Positions 56,572 to 64,000 of a DNA stretch of 64,000 bases are shown here, piece by piece (position 1 is the stretch's first letter; every line of letters begins with the position of its first letter). The notes beneath the pieces are model-generated. The model did not search any database, was not told the origin of the DNA, and saw only the letters and a program-made list of their open reading frames with translations. Made by a program: the position numbers and the translations under genes. Where the stretch lies: contig BCIH01000015.1 in the NCBI GenBank assembly GCA_002897115.2, positions 88,522 to 152,521 of the forward strand, written 5' to 3'. The stretch is from Prototheca cutis. Its lineage: Eukaryota > Chlorophyta > Trebouxiophyceae > Chlorellales > Chlorellaceae.

Positions 56572-58042
56572 GGACCCATTTGGAGCCACGGCTGCCGACT
56601 TCAAGCCGAGATCAGGCTGGCTCAGACTGCTGCCTTACAAAATCAGCGCCTGGCGCCGGCTCGCCCGACCGCGGCATCCCCCTGTCGCTGCAGCTGGCTT
56701 CAGCTCAGGACCAGGTGGCAGCGTTGAAAAGAAAGCTTGAAATTTTCGAGAGCGCCCAGCTCAAATGGCTGGAGCTGGCGCCGCCCTCCGTGGGCACCAT
56801 GGTCCGCCTCGCAGCCGCCCAAGAGCAGGAAGAAAGCGAGGCACGCAGCCAAGCGGCCCTCAACCTCCTCCGAGCCAAGGTCTGCGTCCTTCGTGGGGTG
56901 ATGGGTTGGTATGGAGGGCACGAGGGGCACAAGCGCTCAGGATCTGGATCGACTCTGTGTCCACCATGGATACTTGGCATGTCCATGCAGTGCTTGCATG
57001 CTTGAAGCGGCTTTTTTGGCCTGATGGCGCTCCTGGAACCACCCCCCTCTCCCAATAAGGCCTCACCGCTATTACCACCACTCCCGAAAAATTGCAGGAT
57101 GAGGTGATCGCGCTGTTGAGAGAGCAGCTGAGCACTGAACAGATCAGTCGGCGGGCGGCGGAGGAGGAAGCTGCTGAGTCGAGACATGCCGCCGCCTCTT
57201 CAGCCTCCCGGGCTCAGGAACTGATGGAGCGGCTGGCGGCTGCACACGCCGATGCCGAGTGCCGGACGGGCGAGCTGGAACTGCAGCTGGCGCAGGCCCA
57301 GACGCGGAGTGCGCAGCTGGAGGCCCAGGTGGCGGCAGCTGGCGAGAAGCTGGCCGGCCTGGAAGCCGAACTGGCAAAACTCGAAGAGCATGCCACGGGC
57401 ACGCCTGAAGTCGAAAGAGGGGGCTCTGAATGCGACCGGCATACATCCGGCCAGGCACCGGCCCAGTTTTCTCTGAAAGCCGCGAGTTTCTATGACCCCC
57501 AGGGCTCAGAGTGTGTGACCCCAGCGGCCGCACTGGATGCCAGGCTCAGTCTGGACGCCACCACTCGGCAGACAGACTCGGCTTCCCGAGCGCAGCAGCA
57601 GCCGCCTCGCTCGGCCGGAAGTGTGGCATCCTCATCACCCTCGAAACGAGGCGGCACCGCTGCTGGTGGTGGTGACTTTTCCATGCTGCCCCGGGTGGTG
57701 GCGGACTCGGCGCCTGCCACCACACCCTGGATGAAAGGGCCAATGCCCGGTCAGAAGACGACCCCAGCGGGGAATCATCACGCACGGAGTGGTCGTGCTT
57801 CGGAACCCAGCGCCGCTTGGCCGCGTGACGTTGCATCAGCAAAGCCCCAGGAGGGGACCGGCTGGACAGACATTCAACGACCAGCAGGGCAGCAGGGAGA
57901 CTCATCGGTGCCCAACTTCCCATTGCTCCTGGAGCGCCTGACCCCCATCGCCAAGCTGGCAAGCAAGGTGCGCAATGGAAGAGAAATTGTGGTAGGGGGT
58001 GACGTGAAGTTCCGATCCCAGAAGCACCAGTCAGACGGCTAG
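56572..58042 (+). CDS. Coiled-coil protein, 5' end unresolved
   Basis: Two exons are clear: one ending at a GTCTGC donor near 56880 (SAQDQVAALKRKLEIFESAQ, LAAAQEQEESEARSQAALNL) and one from about 57098 to the stop at 58040-58042. The second opens with a long Ala/Glu/Leu heptad-rich coiled coil (LREQLSTEQISRRAAEEEAA; LELQLAQAQTRSAQLEAQVA) followed by a Ser/Pro-rich disordered region and a short conserved-looking end (NFPLLLERLTPIAKLASKVR). The first exon shows coiled-coil-like sequence in two frames around 56590-56700, so either a base is missing or an intron is unrecognised. The family is unknown. The given start is the acceptor, not an ATG. Confidence 0.5.
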
Positions 58043-59223
58043 CCGGGGGGGATATGTGAGCTAACAATGTCGATCCGTCGCTGCAAACCCCCTCTGCCCA
58101 GCAGCTCAAGACAGATGTCGAGGAGCGGCTGAGTCCCCTGCCGGCCCAGGCAGATGTGAGGCTGAGTAGCCGCTCATGATCCAAGCTCGCTGTGAACACG
58201 TTTTCATGAAATGTACTCTGTACATTCACGGCAGAAGATGATGAAACGTTCTTGAGATTCGTTGACTCCCATGTGAATAGGATGGGCATGTTTTTCAAAC
58301 AAGATGCCTGTTGGACCATATTCCCTTGCCACATGGCTCAGAGAATTGGTTTGGTTCTTACTTGGCAGCAGGGCAGGTCGTGCAGAGAGCAGACGCCCAC
58401 GGTGGTGTGCCACGGACTGCTGTGCTGCACCAACGAGGAGTCCCAACCCCCGAAAGGCGAGCATCGTCCCTGGAACAGAGACTTGATGGCGTGTCTGACC
58501 ATGAGGCACATCGTGCAGAGCCTGTGGAAGACTGGCGCGCGGCCTCTGCGCTTCCAACACCGCAAAGCTGATGGACATCCATCCATCCATCGTGGGGGGT
58601 TATAGCCTTCCCAACTGGGGGTGGGAACCCCCGGGCTCCTTCCCTTCCCTGGGAAGGGAAAGGAGGTGGTCCATCATTGAGGTGGTCCATCATTAAGATG
58701 GTCATCCACCTTCCTATTGCCATGCAGAATGTGAAATTTTCGGGCCATCCGTGATGCCCAGCAACCCCCGGGGTGGTGGTGTGACACTGTTGCTGGCTGA
58801 ACTGGTTGCATTATTTTGCCTTGCATGGTACAACTGCCGCCCACGTGAATGTGAATAGGGCAAATCACGTCAAGTTTTTTTGGCGAACGCTCTAGACGCC
58901 ACAAATGCGAGGCGCGAAAAATATCCTGCCCAGCGCTATCATACACCTCATCATTTCAATGCGACGTCTTGAAGGGCCTCGGTCTTCTTCGCGGTTTGTC
59001 GGCGCATCCCGAGGCAGGCAGGAGAGTGGTTGAGAGACGGCTGGTTGAGCGTTCCAATCGCAGCATCAGTCGCCGCGCCTCTCAGCGATGTCGAATAGTG
59101 AATTTACTCTGTGCATTCACAGGAATCGTCTAGTTGGAAGAAAACAGTTTGCCTGTCGCGGAGGGGCTGAAGTGCCCGCAGTCTCGCATCTGATCAGGCC
59201 GGCCGGCCGCCAGATCGGACTCC
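58043..59223. other. Intergenic region with small repeats
   Basis: 1.18 kb between two + strand genes, the longest gene-free stretch here. It holds an inverted repeat at 58636-58665, a 16 bp tandem duplication at 58663-58694, and a 16-mer (TACTCTGTACATTCAC) at 58214 that recurs with one change at 59105. I see no gene. Confidence 0.4.
58636..58694. repeat. Inverted repeat plus 16 bp tandem duplication
   Basis: Arms CTCCTTCCCTTCCC and GGGAAGGGAAAGGAG pair with one bulge around a single T. The unit GAGGTGGTCCATCATT then occurs twice back to back from 58663. It could form a stable hairpin in RNA or DNA; the function is unknown. Confidence 0.8.
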
Positions 59224-59847
59224 ATGGGGAGACACAATGCATTTCGAGCCCCACGCGGTGCCCTCATGGCTACCGCCATACTAGCCTTCCTGTGTACAGT
59301 ACGTCATGTCATGATATATGCCGCTGCTAATCGTCGTTTTGGCCGCAGCCGCTGCATCGATCCCTTGCTTGAGATCGGGATGAACCGCCCATTTACCGAC
59401 CATCCTCGCAGACTTTGGTCGTGTTCCGATCCGAACTCCGTCGTTGGACTCCAGAAGCCGCTTTGATCTGTGGCACGGGTGCTGGGACATCAAAGACGGC
59501 CAGCCTGCCTTCCAGCAACCCCGATGACGTTGTCTTCACGGTGCTCAATGACTCTGTCAAGGCCGAGGCATGGCGGGTGGCCAGGAACGGCGAGCTGGTC
59601 ATCACGTTTAGCGACTCGCATTTCATGGACATGGCGGTGTCATGGGCGCTCCGTGCGCGCCAAGTCGGCATCGACAACGTCATGGTCGGCGTGCTGGACT
59701 TGGCAGCAGAAAAGGTGCGCGCAAGGTTGAAATCATTTTGCCGAGAGGCGCGCCTGATGCATGGGATCCGAGTGCTGGAGGGGCCGCCTAACACAGCCAT
59801 AGGGAATCCCTTTGCAGCCAACTTGAAACAACAATGAATCCAACCCA

Positions 59848-59880
<33 letters not shown>

Positions 59881-61836
59881 ACACACAGACCCTGCGAGCA
59901 CACAACATTCCCACCCTGCCTTTGTACGACCCGGTGGACCCTGCGATCCACAGCACCGGCAGCTACCCTAAGTGGGGTTCCCACGAATTTAAGCGGATCA
60001 ACCAGGCGAAGATGACAATGCCACTGCTGTTACTGGAAGCTGGACTGAACGTGACCATCATGGACACGGATGCGTACCTTGCCTCTGACCCTCGCCCCTT
60101 TTGGGACCAATACCCCGAGCTGGACATGCTGTTCCACGCGGATCAGTGGGGCGCCACGCTGCCGCCTGGGGACAAGGGCCTGGAGCCCGCGCAAGTGATA
60201 ACCAAGGCAGACATGAATGTCGGCGTGCTGGTCCTTCGCAATCGTCCCATCGTCCGCAGCTTCATGAGGGCATGGGCCATCGACGTCCTGGCTGGCGGCG
60301 AACCCTGGGAGCAGACAGTGTTCAACAACATCATGCGCATGGGGGAGGTGGAGTTGCCACACCCTTCGTCTCCAGATCGATCCGCCCGTGGCTGGCGCAA
60401 GCGTCTGCACTTTGGCATTCTGCCGGGCGCCTCCTTTGGTGGGGGGCACACGGCGGGGGTGCTACGACTCCACGAGAAGCTCCACGTGCCCCTGGTGCGA
60501 TAGGTAGTGCTGCTGGGCTGTGTTTTGTGTGGGGGAAAGGGATGGAAGGGCCGGTCATGTCAGTATGATTGTGTTCTGAAATGCAAGGGCTTTGTGTGCC
60601 AATGGCCCCAATCATAGACCACATCTACCCACCACCTATAACCTCGCAGTATGTGATGCACGCGACGTGGTCTTACAATGGCCCAACTGGAAAGCGGCAC
60701 CGTCTGCGGGAGGCTCGCGTGTTTTATGATCCGCCCGAGTATTATCAAGGCCGTTTCCTGTCCATCGACCTCCCCCGCCTGGTTCTCCCAGACGACATCC
60801 GTAATTGGTCCAGCAACCGCGTCAACGACGTCGCGCTGCTGCACATGCAGCACATGAGGAGGCAGCTGCAGCAGGTCAGAGCAGGCCTGGCGCTGTCTCT
60901 GGCCCTCAACCGAACATTCATCTTTCCAAAAGTGAGTGTGGGTGGGAGGGAGGGAAGTTTATCCAACAGAACACCTGCTGCAGCAATGATGCCATTGTCA
61001 TTCACTGCATGAGAGGGATGTGGGAAAAGAGCAGCCCGACACCCACTCCAGTATCCCCCCCTTTCCAAAAATAACCCCAAACAGATCCAGTGCTTGTGTG
61101 ATCAGCATTGGGGCGTGGCAACGCTGTGCAAGATCAGCGATGCAACGCAGCGGGAACCGGTGTTTGACTGTCCACTGGACGAGCTCCTTCGCATGGACAT
61201 GCTGAGCAAGGACGACCTGAATGCAACGGCATACGGGGATCCCATCAAAATCCGGGAATACAGCTTCCTGGAAAACCCAAGCTACCCGTCTGAGAACAAG
61301 GTAGTCATTTTTTTCATGTCTGAAATGGGTAGCTTGTTTGTCATGTGCGGGTGGGTGTCCAGAGGAGGGGAGAGGGTATTTACTTGGCGTGCATTGAAAA
61401 AAGAAAAAAAATTGTGGTGCATGGCCCCCACACTGGCATTCCAAAGCACTGTGTGCGAGGGAATGCGTCCACCCTGAAACCTGGCTCTCCCAAATCCGTC
61501 CATCACAATAATGTATCACAGGGGGATGTCGCAGTCATCACTGACACGTGGGAGGTCCGTGACAAGGAAGACACAGCACTGCCGCCGCACCGCACCGCAT
61601 CAGCCATCGTCAGTCGTCTGGCCAACCATGAGGACACAAGGCGGCTGCACTTCCGCAACCCAGCAGACATTTGGGGCGGTTTTGAGAACAGCACGGTCGA
61701 GGCCGCATTTGATCGGAGGTTCATGGAGTCCCTTGAGACCTGGTGCTGCTTTGCAGGTCAACGAGGCGGCCAAAGAATCAACTATGGGGAATTCTTGAAC
61801 CGTGATGATCACAAGGCCCTGACCCTGGCCGCATGA
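59224..61836 (+). CDS. GT77 glycosyltransferase, XEG113-like arabinosyltransferase
   Basis: Six exons (59224-59298, 59412-59714, 59889-60494, 60650-60931, 61085-61300, 61522-61836), all in phase 0, give 598 residues. A short N-terminal signal anchor (LMATAILAFLC) fits a Golgi type II protein. The nucleotide-diphospho-sugar transferase fold has DDVVFTVLNDSVKAEAW and the DxD-type metal motif IMDTDAYLASDP. The C-terminal half carries the XEG113-type region: MHATWSYNGPTGKRHRLREA, then FYDPPEYY, LALNRTFIFPK and IREYSFLENP. In Arabidopsis XEG113 is a GT77 enzyme adding arabinose to extensin-type hydroxyproline glycans; the same wall or glycoprotein role here is inferred. Intron 2 ends in a 30-base poly-C tract just before the acceptor. 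Confidence 0.85.
59849..59878. repeat. C30 tract in glycosyltransferase intron 2
   Basis: 30 C ending ten bases before the acceptor at 59888. Confidence 0.95.
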
Positions 61837-62387
61837 TGCAGGAGTTTGAAGTTTCAATTCTCCGCACCTGCTTTGAACTTGGCAACCTTCCAAGACCTTT
61901 TTCCAGTGTGGCACGCCATGATCTCCCTTGTGCCATCACAGAGCGCCACCGCCTTTGCATCAGCGATGTGGCTGGGTGCATAATCACCTGTTGATTTAGA
62001 TTAAAGTACACCTCTGTTCATTTTTGATCAACAATCACCTTATCGCCTGCATCCACTCCACAGTATTTTCCACCAGAGTCTCCATTGTAGATCTTTGCTG
62101 CACACTTCTTCTTATGCTGTTCTCCATTGTTGTAGACGGGGTGCAGCATCAGGTATGTGAAGCAGTACAGATCCTTTCCACATTCAGAGGCCACGACTTG
62201 CCAAGCACAGGTGACTTGAAAGGTGGAATCATCAGCACTGCTCAAACAAACCCTAAGACCTACTGTGTCTGTGCCTCTTTCTTTCTTTCTTTCAACAACA
62301 AGCCAACCACTGCCAGGGTGATCTGGAGTGTAGCGTGAGTCAGTATCATTACAGAAATGCACGGAGCCAGAAGTTTACATGCCCCTC
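61837..62387. other. Convergent 3' region
   Basis: 551 bp between the stops of two convergent genes, AT-richer than the exons and with CTTT repeats near 62277-62291. It should hold both 3'UTRs. I see no gene. Confidence 0.4.
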
Positions 62388-62714
62388 TCACCGTGTCAAC
62401 GCTCCAGGTCGCCTTTGGACTGGCGCCTTTGCAGCGGGCCGCTTGGCTGCTGTCTTCTTGGGAACCACGGGCTCCAGGACCTTTGGCTGCAGCCGGCCAG
62501 CCTTGGGCAGCAGAGCTCCCAGCACCTGCCGTGTCCGCTCCTGCACAGAGCACAGGTGCTAGTCCTTGGAAGTGAGTTGTTCTCTTCTTTCTTTCTTTCT
62601 TTTTCTTACCACAGCGCTGCTGGGTGCCATCAGGGTGGTGATCGATTGATTGGATGCACACACACTGAGGCAAGCCAACCAAATGGGTCCCACCTTTTCC
62701 TGGTCAAACAAGAA

Positions 62715-62747
<33 letters not shown>

Positions 62748-63984
62748 GAGAGTGGCAGTGGGGTTGCTCCTGGCCTCGTCCCCGCATACAGGAGGGCTGC
62801 CAGCCTGACGAGGGCAACGCAGAAGGGTTGGAATCCCAGACAGGCTTCGGCTTCCTTGGATGCAGGTCCTGCGGCAGAGGGATCTCCCTGCTGGTTCCCA
62901 ATCATGGTATTACCGACGTCGGTGCCCATGGTTGTCGCGGCAACCACTTGGAAGAACAGCTGGTGAGCGTCCTCGCGCAGCTTCACTGCGGTGTTGAGCT
63001 CTTGGTTTGCGGCGCCAGCAGCGGCGGCGGCGGCCTTGCTGCTGACTGGCGGGAGGGCTTCTGTATCCTGGAGCAACGCTCTCCAGCCCATCTGCTGCAG
63101 CACAGGAGGCCAGGGCACCGCAAACCCTGGGTCAAACAGGCAATAGTGCATGAACACAGCATGAAGCTCGGTCTCCCAAGTTGCCAGCAGCTGCGTCAGG
63201 GCATAGCGCTCCCCAGCCTGATCCTGCTGCTCGGCCAGCATATCTTCTAAACACTCCAGTGCCTGCCAGAACCGCGCCTCGGCACCATTCGCCGCACCGG
63301 GCTCGTGGGGCGTTCCACCATTTTGCCGGGGCAATAGGTGTCCCACGCCCGCCGCGGTCATCAGACCATGGCACCGCACCAGCTGTTTTTTCAATGCCTC
63401 GCACGCTGCACGCTCCTCCCTGTTGATGGTGGTGGTGGGGGGGGGGACGCTGATTGATGGAACCTTCCTCAATAGAAGGGAGCGGATTCCTTGTGCTTGA
63501 TGAGCCACTTTCCTGGCCGTGAATGGATGCTTTGGGAGGTACAGAGGCCTGAGTGTCATGCACAAAGCAATTGCCTTCCTTTGCAAGTCCCCACCCCGCG
63601 CACTCCCGATCCCCCCCTCCCACACACACACAGATACACACACACGCACGCGCACGCGCGCCAAAAATCAAGCCACTTCACATACTCGAGTTGATGCCGC
63701 GACGCAGCAGCGGCCCCTACAGCGTCTGCAGTCGTCGCCTCGGCCGCACGCTGTGCACGCTGTGCTTCGTGCAGCGCAGCCAGTGCGCTGCTTCGTTCCC
63801 GGTCCAACTGCATGCGGAGATCGTCCCGTGCCGCTGCGGTGGCTGCAGCCTGCAGCCTGGCACGCTCCAGTTCCTCAGCTCCAGAGGAAGCCTCGGCAAG
63901 CGCCGCGTCCAAACTGTGGTGGGGAAGTTTTGTGTGGAACATTTTTGCAAGTGCTTTTTTCCAAGTCTTTTCTTCCTCAGACAT
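62388..63984 (-). CDS. Coiled-coil protein with basic tail, unknown function
   Basis: Three exons (63984-63686, 63419-62747, 62540-62388) splice in frame to 374 residues. Exon 1 is an Ala/Glu/Arg-rich coiled coil. Exon 2 starts EERAACEALKKQLVRCHGLM and has two helical blocks (TWETELHAVFMHYCLFDP and GFQPFCVALVRLAALLYAG), a spacing seen in degenerate EF-hand-like protist and flagellar proteins, though no calcium-binding loop is visible. The C-terminus is Lys/Pro-rich (VVPKKTAAKRPAAKAPVQRR), possibly a nuclear or microtubule-binding tail. The start at 63984 is the first ATG; upstream sequence in the window is only 16 bp, so an upstream exon is not excluded. Intron 2 starts directly with a GT repeat. 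Confidence 0.65.
62716..62746. repeat. (CA)n microsatellite overlapping a donor
   Basis: In the sense of the 62388-63984 gene, the intron 2 donor is itself the first GT of this repeat, so the exact splice position is defined only by reading frame. Confidence 0.9.
63620..63660. repeat. CA/CG alternating tract in last gene's intron 1
   Basis: Alternating purine-pyrimidine tract about 25 bases after the donor in the gene's sense (GT/GC). Confidence 0.9.
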
Positions 63985-64000
63985 TGTGTCTCATGTCCTG

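Overview
The window is nuclear DNA from a GC-rich, intron-dense green alga. A Chlorella/Auxenochlorella-type trebouxiophyte fits best, but the species cannot be fixed from the sequence. The evidence is a plant-like TOR kinase with 31 exons, an XEG113-type GT77 glycosyltransferase, a tocopherol-cyclase-fold protein, plastid-targeting-like N-termini, and short GT-AG introns (often starting GTGCG or GTGAG) that carry CA/GT and poly-G/poly-C tracts. No CRISPR array, bacterial operon, transposon or RNA gene was recognised.

Layout. 1-6526 (-): 5' two-thirds of REV3, the catalytic subunit of DNA polymerase zeta; its polymerase core lies off the left edge. 6910-18777 (+): complete TOR kinase. 18962-22304 (-): SAP-domain plastid protein, possibly pTAC3/PAP1. 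22562-23500 (+): small membrane protein. 23699-27126 (-): RBM25 splicing factor. 27446-28522 (+): LSM12. 28754-30774 (-): unknown coiled-coil protein. 31626-33980 (+): degenerate cyanobacterial-type protein kinase. 34378-36004 (+): secretory tocopherol-cyclase-like protein. 36279-39633 (-): calcineurin-like phosphoesterase. 40083-42388 (-): tubulin cofactor E. 43242-45138 (+): unknown membrane protein. 45403-~47956 (-): dihydroorotate dehydrogenase. 48181-49950 (-): NSE3/MAGE subunit of SMC5/6. 50532-54372 (+): CLC anion transporter. 54710-55821 (-): TFIIS-N/LW-domain protein. ~56572-58042 (+): coiled-coil protein with an unresolved 5' end. 59224-61836 (+): XEG113-like glycosyltransferase. 62388-63984 (-): coiled-coil protein with a basic tail.

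The genes are unrelated housekeeping functions: DNA damage tolerance and repair, growth signalling, splicing and RNA binding, tubulin folding, pyrimidine synthesis, anion transport and wall glycosylation. They are packed mostly as head-to-head pairs sharing 0.26-0.85 kb promoter regions and tail-to-tail pairs 0.2-0.3 kb apart. Complete frame-consistent splice models were built by eye for TOR, LSM12, the 22.5 kb membrane protein, the 28.7 kb coiled-coil gene, the kinase, the tocopherol-cyclase-like gene, TBCE, the 43.2 kb membrane protein, NSE3, CLC, the TFIIS-N gene, the XEG113-like gene and the last gene. The REV3, pTAC3-like, RBM25, phosphoesterase and DHODH models are partly approximate.

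The most interesting signals are a consistent polarity of simple repeats inside introns (GT/G near donors, CA/C near acceptors), three frame-supported GC-AG introns, a plastid-type kinase with a broken catalytic triad, a CLC with rewritten filter motifs, and a TOR-REV3 shared promoter.
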